Below are positions 33,141 to 44,435 of a stretch of 64,000 bases of DNA, piece after piece. Every line of letters starts with the position of its first letter. The first letter of the stretch is position 1. The notes beneath the pieces are model-generated. The model had not been told where the DNA came from. It saw only the letters and a program-made list of their open reading frames with translations, and did not search any database. The DNA lies in assembly GCA_045837725.1 (NCBI GenBank), contig JBEWZL010000124.1, forward strand, positions 593,307 through 657,306, in the 5' to 3' direction. Source of the stretch: Vermamoeba vermiformis. Taxonomy: Eukaryota; Tubulinea; Echinamoebida. The position numbers were made by a program, and so were the translations under genes.

Positions 33141-36100
33141 ATGGAAACATCGAGTGTGCATCAGCAACCAAAGATCGACCCTTCGGTCACCAAACCTCCC
33201 GTTCAGGTTGTAATTGACGATTCTCCTGCGTCTCTGAATGGATTCAAATTGAATCTCGCTCAGTTAGACATCATTATGGCAGGTAGAGACGCCAATAGAA
33301 TCAACGAGGTTGGTGGCGTGGAGGCAATCGCAGCTGCACTGCACACGGATTTGAAAACTGGTCTCGGCGAAGATGAAGCTAAAGTAGGCTTCAATAAGCG
33401 AATTGAAACGTAAGCGCACTAAATTTCTCGTTTTAAGGCTCAGATCGGCTAATTGATCTTGAACAAAACAGATTTGGCGTAAATCGCTACAAGGAACCTC
33501 CTCCAAAGAATTTTTTTCGACTACTATGGGAAGCACTTACTGAATTAGTACTTCTCATTCTGCTCGGTGCAGCAATTATTTCAATTGTTCTTGGAGTATT
33601 GCCTTTCAGTCAAACAGACACAAGTGCACCACCATGGCTCGAGGGTGTTGCTATTTTGGTCGTCATTATTGTTCAAATATTTGTTTCGGTAAGAAATTTT
33701 ACAATGCGGCGATTTAGACTAAGTTTTCTCAGGCCATCAATGATTTCTCTCGAGATCGGAAATTTAGAGAGCTAAATAAGGCCCGTACGGACGTCAAAGT
33801 ACGAGTCATTCGCGCTGGCACAGAAGTTGAAATCAACATCGTCGACCTTTTAGTTGGAGATGTTGTTGTTTTGGATCAAGGTGATAACATTCCGTCTGAT
33901 GGTCTATTTATAGAAGGATTTAATTTAAGAATCGACGAGTCAAACATGACAGGAGAATCAGATACAATCAGGAAAAATAGAGAGTCAGATCCATTTTTAA
34001 GTAAGCAAATCAAATAAATTCGAGAATTATTTTGATACGAAACTAACTTTCCTTAGTCTCTGGTAGTACGGTAGCAGAAGGCACTGGTAAAATGCTATCC
34101 GTTCAAGTCGGCAGTCATTCTGAATGGGGTCGAACAATGGAACAACTGCAACAAGAGCCCGAAGAGACTCCGTTGCAAAAGAAATTGAAAAAGATGGTGT
34201 TTTTAATCGGTTGGATTGGTACGTACAATATTCTTCAATAATAAATAAGTTAGAATACTTACTAAACTACGTTTCTGTCGATAGGTCTCATCGCTGCCGC
34301 CGTTAACTTCATCGCACTGCTGATCTACTGGGGTGTGCAAGAGGTCGCTGGCCAGCCGTGGGAGTGGAGCAAACTCCAAACCGTTGTAGGCATTTTTATC
34401 GAAGCCGTCACTATCTTCGTAGTGGCTGTCCCTGAAGGTCTGCCTCTTGCCGTTACAATCAGTCTTGCGTAAGTCCAGAATGAACACGTGACGCACGGAA
34501 TAGGCTTTTAACGTTGCACTTGATAGGTATTCGATGCGCCGTATGTTAAAAGACAAGAATTTGGTGCGTCATTTGGCTGCTTGCGAAACAATGGGCGGTG
34601 TGACCAACATTTGCTCTGATAAGACCGGAACTTTAACTGAAAATCGTATGACAGTAGTCGAAGTAAGTTATTGAACTCACGAAAATGAGATTTTTAAGGA
34701 GTTAATCATGACCAAATAATTAGGGCATCGTCGGCAACTCTCACTTCGATCAAGTCCCGCCCAATGAAATGCCGAACAAATCAATCTACGACTTACTTTG
34801 CGAAGGTAATAATTGCCTTTATAATCATTGTTGTGTACTAACAAACGAGTTCCACAAAGGTATCGCTGTCAACTCAAAGGCTCACATCAACGCGAAAGAA
34901 GATCACTCTTTTGAGTTCATCGGCAACAAGACTGAATGTGCTTTGTTAGTGTTCAGCTCCAATTTAGGATACGACTACAAAACCACAAGAGAAAGCAACA
35001 AAACTTTGCAAATGTAAGTTTTCTCGAGCAATACGAAATTCGATGTAAACTAACTGATCGAAAAGGAATAACTTTTCTTCCGAACGAAAGAGAATGTCGA
35101 CTTTGATAGCTTCTTCAAATAGACAACGATTGCACGTCAAAGGAGCTTCTGAAATTATTCTGAAACGTTGCGACACTTACCTTGACGGTGACGGCAACCG
35201 TGTTGAAATGACAACAGAGGTCATGGACTATTTCAATGAGATGATTGACAACATGGCCGACAAAGGTACTAATATTCTCAGTTAAAATAATGAAGGCTAA
35301 TCCAACGTTTCAGCTCTTCGTACACTGGCCTTGGCTTATCGCGAGTTCAAGGACGGCGAATACAATGCCGAAGCAGTGGACGCACAAGAACAACATCTCA
35401 CTCTCATTGGTATTGTGGGCATTGAAGACCCATTGAGAAATAACGTCATTCAATCCGTCGCTGATTGTCACAAAGCCGGCATCTTCGTGCGCATGGTCAC
35501 TGGTGACAGTAAGTCGAACTGTTCAAACATTAATAGTTCTTACTCACACTGTCAACCAGACATTAAAACAGCCCGTAAAATCGCCGCTCAGTGCGGCATT
35601 CTGACACCTGACGGCGTTGCCATTGAGGGACCCGAATTTGCCAAGTTGACGGACGAACAAGTTGACGACATTCTTCCGCGATTGCAAGTGATGGCTCGAT
35701 CTGCTCCTCAAGACAAGTTCAAGCTCGTTCACAGGTACGATAGTATTGTGCGTACTGAGATTAGTTCTAACGTCACAATAGATTGCGCATGAACGGTGAA
35801 GTCGTCTCTGTCACTGGCGATGGCACGAACGATGCTCTCGCACTTAAAGAGGCTGATGTCGGTTTGGCCATGGGTATTGCTGGCACAGCTGTTGCTAAAC
35901 AAGCTTCAGATATTATTATTCTCGACGACAACTTTGTGTCTATTGTCAAGGCTGTCATTTGGGGTCGTTCGGTTTACGACAACATCAGAAAATTCTTGCA
36001 ATTCCAACTGACCGTCAACTTGGTACGTCTGATGCTCAACAGTATGATGAGTCCCAATCTAACGGTAGCTGCTATTATAGACTGCCCTTGTCGTTGCCAC

Positions 36101-36896
36101 AATCGGTGCTGTGTCAAACTCGGGTACGCCTTTAACAGCCATCCAACTGCTGTGGGTGAACTTCATTATGGACACTATGGCCTCACTCGCGTTGTGCACT
36201 GAATCACCGACCCCTCGCTTGTTAGATCGTCGTCCTTATGGCAAACAAGGCAGTTTGTTGTCTCCTATTATGATCCGAAACATTCTGTCGCAGTCAATCT
36301 ATCAGGTACGCCACTTCTTTTAAAACAAAGGACCTTACTAAAAGAGTTTAGATTGCTATTTTGGTCGCCGCTCTGTTTGCAGCCGCAGATATCTTCAATA
36401 TTCCTTCTGGCCGCGATGTCCCAGCCCCGACCCAACACTACACCTTCATCTTCAACACCTTCGTGTTCATGCAGATTTTCAACGCGTTCAACTCTCGCCG
36501 TGTGAACGATGGTACGTTAGAACAAATGATTAAATTAATTAAAGCCACTAACATTCTCGTTCAGAGAAAAATATCTTTTCGAATTTGCACCGCGATTGGT
36601 TGTTCTTAGTGCTGCTCGCCATTATCATCGCCATTCAAGTGATCATCACAGTGTTCGGCGGCGTTGTCTTTACAACTGTCAACATGACGTGGCCGATGTG
36701 GATATCTTCAATAGTCTTAGCGTTGTTGTCCATTCCGTTGGGCTACTTGTTCCGTTTGATTCCCGTGCCCAAGGAGAAGTTCGAGCGCGAAGCGATTGCC
36801 GATGAAAAGCTGCGTCAAGAAGCTAGAAATAAGCAATTCAAGGAACACGAAAAGCTTCATTCTAACCCCAATCAACAGCAAATGGAAGCTGCTTAA
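33141..36896 (+). CDS. Plasma-membrane-type calcium-transporting P-type ATPase (PMCA, P2B)
   Basis: Multi-exon gene coding for about 1,060 residues. The start is the ATG at 33141 ([15 protein letters not shown]). Hallmarks: TGES in the actuator domain, PEGLPLAV in helix 4, the phosphorylated Asp in [23 protein letters not shown] in the nucleotide domain, and [18 protein letters not shown] in the hinge. The Ca-binding helices follow ([24 protein letters not shown]). The enzyme pumps Ca2+ out of the cytosol using ATP. The C-terminal tail after the last helix (about residue 1,000) is only some 50 residues, Gln/Asn-rich, and I see no calmodulin-binding segment; regulation may lie in the N-terminus, as in some plant and protist pumps (inference). 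Confidence 0.95.
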
Positions 36897-36956
36897 TTTA
36901 TTGTGAATAGGCGTATTAAATTATTAAAGAATCAGCGTTGCCCTTTGTGTCAGAGA

Positions 36957-37142
36957 ATGTACATAATAGCAGGTTTGCTATGGCTGACCGCACATGCAAT
37001 ATACGCTTTCGGGATGTTGACATGTCATCTGTCATTATTGACGAGTGACGCACAATACTGCAGGCAAATCTTTGTCGTGATTGCCTTTTTACCCGACCTT
37101 TTTATCCTTTTTATTTTTATAATTCAACGACACCCACAATAA
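36957..37142 (+). CDS. Possible 61-residue two-helix membrane protein (weak)
   Basis: A short open frame between the calcium pump and the PL8 lyase. It starts at the ATG at 36957 (MYIIAGLLWLTAHAIYAFG) and ends three bases before the lyase ATG. Two hydrophobic segments are visible, the second being QIFVVIAFLPDLFILFIFII. No similarity is recognised, and it may be chance in the pump's 3' region. Confidence 0.25.
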   Translation: MYIIAGLLWLTAHAIYAFGMLTCHLSLLTSDAQYCRQIFVVIAFLPDLFILFIFIIQRHPQ

Positions 37143-37143
37143 C

Positions 37144-39975
37144 ATGCGCACGTCCTTATTAGCTACGATTTGTGTAATCAGCTGCGTGCTCTTGTGTCAA
37201 CAATTCTCGGCGGTTAATGCACAGACAGCGGCAGATCTGCCCTTCTTGCGCGAACAATCTATTCGTGCTATATTATCCAGCGTTGGTTCCGCCTATCAGA
37301 TCAAGTTAATTCAAAATACACTCCAATCTGACGGATCTTTCAGTGATATCAATTACGTTTGTAAGTATATTAATTTTTTTAGCATTCAATCGTAACATAA
37401 TGGTTTACAATTATATTTATTAATTTAATCCAATAATTATCGGATTTGATTCGATTTTTTAGTCCAAAGCCTAAAATGGAAACCAAGATTCCCATTTCTT
37501 ATCATTACTAGCTAATTCCGAATGCGCACAACATAAATCAGCCTTCCTTCTTACAATCCTAGAATGCGGATGATTGATTACGTTTCAACAGCACAGGATC
37601 GAGTCGCTTGGCCTGCTGCGGATCACTGGCAGCGCTTGATGTACATGGCTGAGGCTTATAGTCTTAACACATCTACGTGGTACCAGAGCAGTGGCATGAA
37701 AGCGAACTTCTCAAAGGCTTTAGACTATTGGTTCTCTGGCTCATTCGTTAACACGAATCCAAACTGGTGGTTCAATCAGATTGGTACGAAGAAGTCTCCT
37801 AATAAAGACTATTACTCATATAAATCCCCACAGGTATTCCAACTACTGCAGGACCTGCGTGTTTGCTGATGCGCAACGACATCACTCAAACTCAGCGTCA
37901 GAACTGCTTGGTCATTGGTGCGCGAGCCAATTGGACGGATTGGACGGGTCAGAATGTCATGTGGCAAGCTGAGGCTCGATTGTTCTTCGCGCTCATGACT
38001 GATGACTTCGATCTGGTGATGGCATGCGTCGAGGCCATTAAGAGCGTGCTTGTCATCACTCCTGGTCTCGAAGAAGGCATCAAAGTGGTACGTATATAGA
38101 TAATGCCAGCCACATGCTTGGCTAATAATACGCACTCAAAGGACGGTGCTTTCTTGCAACACGGACCTCAGATCTACAACGGAGGTTACGGCACTGCTTT
38201 GACGAGTGACATTTTGAACAACGTCATTCCTACGCTGAGTGGCACTGCTTTTGATCTTTCGGGCTCGAGCATCGAAGCGTTTGCAAAGGTGTTTCTCGAC
38301 GGCCACCAATGGATGATCAACACTTTCGGCTCTAAAAACACGTGGCACACCATCCCTCTCGGAAGGTACGAACTTGTAGCCTATGCACTCAACTATTAAC
38401 ACTTCTATTTAGACAAATCTCGCGCTACAACGGAGTGACTGCCAGCATGCCTCCAATAAACTACGTGCGATTGGTCACGGGTTCACGTTCGTCGGAGTGG
38501 GTAGCATTCGCCGATAGATTCCAACGTGTCAACAACACTGCACCTTTAGTTGGTAACAAAGCCTATTGGACTGCTGACTACGCCATTCACAATCGCGAGA
38601 GTTACTCGATTGGTGTCAGAATGTACTCAAAGCGCACTTACAATGCCGAGTGTGTCAACGAAGAAGGCAAGAAATCTATGAAACTTTCTGACGGTTCAAT
38701 GTTCATCTACACGGGAGGCCTCGAGTACACTAATATCTACGGTGCATTTGATTGGGAGAAAATCCCCGGCATTACTTCCGAAGTCAATTCGATTCCGTTC
38801 ATTTGTAACAGCACTTCAAACAACATTCAGGTTCGAAACAGCAAAATTACTTTTGCCGGAACTGTCAGCAACGGCAATTACGGTCTCAGCGGCTATTCGT
38901 ATTTGCCTCCTCCAAGCTTGTCGAGCACCCTTAAATTCAAGGTACAGCCCTGATTCATAATGTTATTGTATTAACTCCCGTTAGAAATCGTGGTTCTACT
39001 TTGACAACGAGATCGTTGTGCTTGCAAGTGGAATTTCAACGAACAGCTCCTATCAGGTCCTCACAACACTCGATCAGCGTCGCGTCAACGGTCCAATATA
39101 CACGTCAAGCTCGTCAACTCCGCTAGTCAAAGGCTTGCACGATTTCACCAGCGATTGGTGGATCCATCATGACAGCGTTGGCTACGTGTTGCCTGAGATC
39201 AAGAACGGCAGAAAGGACTTGACATTGCACGTGGAGAATGTCAACAAGACTGGCAGCTGGTCAGCCATCAATAGTAGGTGTATTCATTCTTCATGGCTAG
39301 CTCGTACTAACGATTCATAGTTGACGGTACTGCCAACGACAATGTTGAGCTCTTTACTACCTGGATTGAAGGCCAATCTCCGAATGCACAAGACGATTAC
39401 CATCAACTGATCGTGTTGCCTGGTGTGTCGTACTCTGATTTCCCAGCGAGACGCGATAGTGCCGTGAACGACATTCAAATCCTGTCCAATACACCTCAGC
39501 TCCAAGCAGTCTATCACAAGTCACTCAACATTCTGTCCGGCTCTTTCTTCTTCGCTGGCAACGTCAGTGCTAATGACTGGACCGTGACAGTCGATGCCCC
39601 GTGTTTGGTGATGCTTTCTGCGAGCTCTAACGGCTTGTCTCTTTCCGTTGCGGATCCTACTCAGAACTTGACCTCAGTCACGATCTACATCGACTCCAAT
39701 CAAGCCTTGCAATGCAATGGTTGCACTACAAATGGCTCAACAACTTCGTTGACTGTAACTCTTCCTTCCGGCGATTATGCTGGCAGCAGTGCTCTCGTTA
39801 GCTTGCAATCAGTTGGGTAAGTTCGAGCCATATTAATACTAGTTTTCTCATTTATTACAGCAACAATGGTGGCCAACCAACTACCGGATCTGTTCCTGGA
39901 CAAGTGTCATCTTCTGCGGAAAGTTGCACATTATTGGTCAGCCTTGTAGCATTAATCATTAGTTTGTATATTTAA
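37144..39975 (+). CDS. Secreted polysaccharide lyase family 8 enzyme, probably GPI-anchored
   Basis: About seven exons; exon 1 is 37144-37360 and the next starts at 37592, then others to the stop at 39973-39975. The signal peptide is MRTSLLATICVIS then CVLLCQQFSAVNA. The alpha/alpha toroid contains NPNWWFNQIG (catalytic Asn region), and DGAFLQHGPQIYNGGYG holds the catalytic His and Tyr. The beta-sandwich follows (YGLSGYSYLPPP, DFTSDWWIHHDSVGYVLP). The very C-terminus is Ser-rich then hydrophobic (SCTLLVSLVALIISLYI), like a GPI signal. PL8 enzymes cleave hyaluronan, chondroitin or xanthan by beta-elimination. The neighbouring GH5-like gene suggests shared extracellular carbohydrate work. The actual substrate is unknown. 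Confidence 0.88.
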
Positions 39976-40226
39976 TTTTAGAGCTCTAACAATTAAACGA
40001 GCATAGCTCATAGATTCTCTTCACACAATTAGGCCTAAACAGACATAACGTTATACACGACCTTTCGTCTTAAGGTATGTACCATTAATAAAGTTATCAA
40101 TAAATCAAGTGGCACACAGGTTCAAAGATGGGTCCGGACTTTTGGACACGATTCGCGTCCGGTCCTCTGAAAAACCCCATTTAAATTTTTAATTTAATTT
40201 ATTTCAAGGCATTACTAACACTACTA

Positions 40227-41498
40227 ATGGCAGCAATGACTCATAGATTTATTATTGCTTCATTAGTGCTTGTTTTGGCTATTTTAACTCTCCCGAGCCG
40301 CCAGCACGGATTTGACACTTCGGGATTGGAGCGCCTTTCTTTCAGCCCAAATGGTACTATTCTCCTGCCCAACGGCGAAGAGTTTCGCGCAGGAGGATGG
40401 AATTGGGGTCACTGGACGTTGACTCAGTATGGAGACGCGGAACTCAACGTTGCTGAAGGCGCGAATATTGTGCGAATTATCCCTCGCTGGTGGGGCCTCT
40501 ACAGCGACCCGACAATCGATGCCTACGCTGACGGCGCTGAAGGACATTTTAATACTACAAACATTGACCGCTTGGACAAATTAATAGCTTCTGCGGTTCA
40601 AGCCGGATTGTGGATCAACTTGGCTTTAGACTCCAACTGCGGTCAAAATGGTGCTCAAGATCCAGATACAGAGGTTTATTGCACGGTGGATGGCCAGCCA
40701 GCGCAGAACTTTTTCAACAATCTCGGCATGCGCACCAAATTCAAAGAGGCGTGGACCTACCTTGTCAACCGTTACAAGAACACCACGCGCATCGCATGGT
40801 ATGAAATCATGCCTGAACCTAGTCCCCCCGGCTACACTGACGCGGACGTGAAGAGTTTTTACGCCGATATGATTCCTGTATTGCGAGCAGCGGACCCGAT
40901 CACGCCAATTCTCATCGGTCCAAATAACGCTTATTTTGCGAACAAAATCGCCACCGTTTACGATGCCAGTTTCACGAACGTAGTCTACACGGCCGATTTC
41001 CTCGCTCCTGTGGTGCTCAACACGACCAAGATGCAATCAAAAGTTGACTTTTTGACCTCGCTCAGGAGCACGGCAGGTGTGCCAGTGTTCGTCCAACAAT
41101 TTGGCATTACAATCGATCAAGACCCTACTGGCGAGCTACTCGATGCAGGAATGCAGTTGTTGATCGACAATCATATTGGCTTTACTGGTTGGGAGTACCG
41201 TGGTCCTACATACCCCGAGTACAGCGTGTGGTACCAGAACAAGACGGATTGGGTGCTCAAAGAACTGCCGTACGATATCTACAAGAGCAAATTCGCACAA
41301 TGGAACTCTCCGTTAGGCACAAACTCCGCGCCAAGCAGTGCACCTTCATCGCTTGCACCTAGCACTGCTCCGAGCACTTCACCCTCGGAGACACCGAGTG
41401 CGGCCGTTGCTCCATCTCAATCTACCAAGTCTAGCGCTCATCGTTACCTTCCTTCAGTATTGTTAGCTTCGATTGTAGTCGTTGGTCTATTAAACTAA
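40227..41498 (+). CDS. GH5-like (cellulase-fold) secreted protein with Ser/Pro tail and GPI-type end
   Basis: Single-exon gene, 423 residues. The signal peptide is FIIASLVLVLAILTLPS. The TIM-barrel region spans about residues 30-365: GGWNWGHW, GANIVRIIPRWW, LDKLIASAVQAGLWINLALD, IAWYEIMPEPSPPG, PILIGPNN, VPVFVQQFG, GFTGWEYRG. In GH5 enzymes the acid/base is the Glu of NEP and the nucleophile is the Glu in a xEFG-type strand end. Here the first is PEP (Glu kept) but the second is QQFG, a Gln. It may be a carbohydrate-binding pseudo-enzyme (inference). The tail is SAPSSAPSSLAPSTAPS-like, then hydrophobic (VLLASIVVVGLLN). The fold call is good; activity is doubtful. Confidence 0.75.
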   Translation: MAAMTHRFIIASLVLVLAILTLPSRQHGFDTSGLERLSFSPNGTILLPNGEEFRAGGWNWGHWTLTQYGDAELNVAEGANIVRIIPRWWGLYSDPTIDAYADGAEGHFNTTNIDRLDKLIASAVQAGLWINLALDSNCGQNGAQDPDTEVYCTVDGQPAQNFFNNLGMRTKFKEAWTYLVNRYKNTTRIAWYEIMPEPSPPGYTDADVKSFYADMIPVLRAADPITPILIGPNNAYFANKIATVYDASFTNVVYTADFLAPVVLNTTKMQSKVDFLTSLRSTAGVPVFVQQFGITIDQDPTGELLDAGMQLLIDNHIGFTGWEYRGPTYPEYSVWYQNKTDWVLKELPYDIYKSKFAQWNSPLGTNSAPSSAPSSLAPSTAPSTSPSETPSAAVAPSQSTKSSAHRYLPSVLLASIVVVGLLN

Positions 41499-41800
41499 CT
41501 TGACCACAATCCAATTATTTACAAATCTTAGATAAAACACCACCTAACATCGGGTATAACTGATGTATACACAGCATAATTGAATATGTTAAAATATGCT
41601 ACTACTGTAACAGTACTGACGACAAAGCTATCCGAACGGATGCGTAAATCTAACTGCAACAAAAAATTTGCGGAATAGAGTAAGTATTTTTATTATAATG
41701 TTACGGTTAAAATTGTTGCACTTGCAGTTATTTATTAATTTTAAAAATTAATTTTATTTCATATTTACATTTCTTTACAACAGCACCAAGCTTTTACAAT
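41499..41800. other. Intergenic region
   Basis: AT-rich spacer between convergent genes; no coding signal or RNA gene recognised. Confidence 0.5.
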
Positions 41801-43196
41801 TTACTCAGTCTGGTTAGCGGTGAATATTTTAAAGACGTGGTTGGTGCCGTGCAGACCTTTTCCACTCACGTCACACTGTTCACACACGTCGAAGGCCTTG
41901 CAGTTCAAGCACGAGAATCGAATGCCCACAATATCGTTCTTGCAAACGTCGCACTTGTAGTACTCGTGCACGACGTTCTCCATCAGTTTGGGCTCGGGAA
42001 TTTTGAATTCTTCTTGGCGCAAGGTGACGCTCGAAGGTACGTAGGCAGGGGCCTCACTCCACTTGAATTTATGACCGCAACCATTTTGAGTGTTGCCGCC
42101 GTGATAATCTGTGCCACATTTCATGGCATCGCAGCCTTCTAACTTTTCAATGACTCGTGCGCAGTTTGGACACGTCTTGCACGAGCCTTGTTTGTACGCC
42201 TCATCTTTGTTCAGCTCTTCGAATCGTTGTTTTAGCTCTTGGTTAGCCCTGATGCCACAAAGATGTTATTATTGCCTGCTACAATGTTCACGGGTAATGG
42301 AGCTTACTTGGCGTGTCGTTGTTTGGCCTGCTCGTACTCTGTTTCTAGTTGCTTCAACAGAGCGGCTTTTCGTTGCCAGTGCTGTTGTCGTCCTTGCAAG
42401 CACCAGTTCAACCACCGCTGTTCAATGTTTGGCACGTCGGTGCACTTGCTTCGCCAATGGTATTCTCTCTTGCACTTGGAACAGAAGTCAATCTCGCACT
42501 GGGGACATGGACACGGCTCGCAGATTGTTTCGTCCGAGGGGTAAATGAAGACCTTGCAATCTTTTCCAGGACAAGCGATCTGATTTAAACGAGTGAGTAT
42601 CGAGGAATAATTGGTATGTAGTGCGGCTTACTGCTTTGCTTTCGATAACCTTCTTACTGAGCCATTCTTCATAGTTTTCGATTTCTTCGGGGTGTCTACC
42701 AATCTCGGCCAAATCCGAGGGTGTTAGTTGATACTGACATTGTGGAGCAGGGCAGGATATAAACTGCGTAAGTCATTATTAGTATACATTGCATCTGTCA
42801 ATTATCGGTTCAATTCTTACGGTTTTGTCTCTCAATTTTAAATCAACGTGACCAGCCACACAATCGTAGCAGAATCGATGAGAGGAGTCGCAACTAATAG
42901 TGTACATTTCCGAGACCTTGAAGTCTTCTAAACAGATCTGGCAGGCGAATTCACGTTCCTTTGGTTTTTCATGCTGCAACAGCCATTTTTCTGTGCAATA
43001 CAGGCCTTCAAATAGCAAGGTAATAATTTCATTGACCTCACGGGATTCAAGGCTAATTTCGGGGTGACAGTTTACTATTCTTTCTGTTCATCTGATCAGA
43101 TTGAAAAAGAATAAAAAATTAAAACTCACCGACTAGCTCTCTTTCTGACGATGTTGCTTCAGTAATGAAGTCGACGATAACTTGACTATCAGCCAT
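41801..43196 (-). CDS. RBR-type E3 ubiquitin ligase with a C-terminal ZZ-like zinc finger
   Basis: Exons run from the ATG at 43196 (MADSQVIVDFITEATSSE) to the stop at 41801; the second starts near 43,092. RING1 is at CQICLEDFKV with HRFCYDC. The IBR region contains CPCPQCEIDFCSKCKREYHW. RING2 starts at CKTCPNCARVIEKLEGCDAMKC, where the second cysteine of the GCDAMKC motif is the expected catalytic residue. A final cluster YYKCDVCKNDIVG, FSCLNCKAFDVCEQC and HVFKIF matches the ZZ zinc-finger pattern, which often binds N-terminal peptides. RBR ligases carry ubiquitin on RING2 before transfer. It is followed upstream by a second RBR gene on the same strand. Confidence 0.88.
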
Positions 43197-43392
43197 TTGT
43201 GTTGCTCTGTGTGCTTCAATGAATGTTAAAAATTAAACCTAGCTTTTTTCTTTGTTGCGTAGAAAGAATGTGATTCGCAAGAGAATTGATTAAATACTGA
43301 AATTCGATTTCAGATTGTTCCAGATTTCGAGCGCGGACAATCCGCTACGAATGCGTCAAGGCACAAAGAATAGAAAGGAAAATGTTAATTCT

Positions 43393-44246
43393 TTATTTCG
43401 CTGGGGCTTCAATAGGGAAGTAAAATCGACAAGTTGATTTATGAAAGTGATTTCCGTCTTTCCTGATGGGAGCGAAGTCGGCCAAGCAGCTCCAGCAAAA
43501 TTCGAAATTGCATCCACGAGCACCGCATTTCATGTGGTCGCATCCATCATTTTTCTCGATTGGAACGGTGCATTTAGGACAAGGTTTCGTATTTTGTTGC
43601 TTCCAAGCTTCGTTTTGATTGTCTTCGGTTTCGGCCAATTCTTTGTCGTATTCAAAACAACTTTTTCCTTCGTGCATCCGTACGCGATGCTTCATGCAAG
43701 TGCGCTTTTTACCTACAATTGCAATCAGGCATATTATCATCGATTTACCAACTATAGTTGCTTACATGTGGTGCAAGAGAAAAAAGTATTTTGATCCTCT
43801 CCTCCTTCCACGAGTTGTCCAGCACCGCATGAATGAGCACACCAACGAAATTCGGGCAGTGTTTGTAAGAAATCACTGGCTGTCAGAGAGTCCTAAGCGC
43901 CGACAATTAGTTCAAGTTTTAATAAAATTTAATGTAAATGCGTACCCAACGATTGAATTGGTTTGGCGTTAGTCGTCTTTGGATGTCTTTATACTCAAAT
44001 GGCTTGTTGCAGTTTCTGTTAATGCAAAGAATCCTCGCTAACGTAGATCCCTCTCTTCTTCCGCTACCTCCTGAAATATACTCGTTCAAGTACTCCGCAA
44101 TGCACTAAAAATATTTAGCTAAGCAAATTAAATGCAGGTGGAATGCTTACTTGATCGCACGTATCGGCAGTGTGAGTGCAGGAGGCCGTAGGAGTTGTTG
44201 TGATTACTTTCATCTCATAACAAACGGAGCAAGCAGTTTCAGCCAT
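43393..44246 (-). CDS. Second RBR-type E3 ubiquitin ligase
   Basis: Tandem to the RBR gene above, on the same strand. Four exons from the ATG at 44246 ([14 protein letters not shown]) to the stop at 43393, about 220 residues. RING1 residues: [18 protein letters not shown]. The next block ([17 protein letters not shown]) links to the IBR-like [21 protein letters not shown]2 is near the end: [19 protein letters not shown] then [11 protein letters not shown], with the catalytic Cys in GCDHMKC. It lacks the ZZ-like finger of its neighbour. It is smaller than most RBR ligases, so it may be the catalytic core alone. The gene is divergent from the otubain at 44436. Confidence 0.85.
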
Positions 44247-44435
44247 GACGTATGGTCGTAATGTTGGTTTTGATTGTTGAATATTGAATTATGTAATCTG
44301 GACAGGTATCTCTTTTTTATTCTTTTTTACTTTTGGCGTGAAATTTCCTTCAATGATTCAGAAGAATTGAATTTTTGCTTGTGCAATTCGTTCATTAATT
44401 GTTAAATTACTTGCTCAAACTCGAACACGAAGAGT
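44247..44435. promoter_or_regulatory. Shared 189-base region between an RBR ligase and an otubain
   Basis: The start codons of the ligase (minus) and the deubiquitinase (plus) are only 189 bases apart, so their promoters overlap and co-regulation is likely (inference). No specific factor site was identified. Confidence 0.4.
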
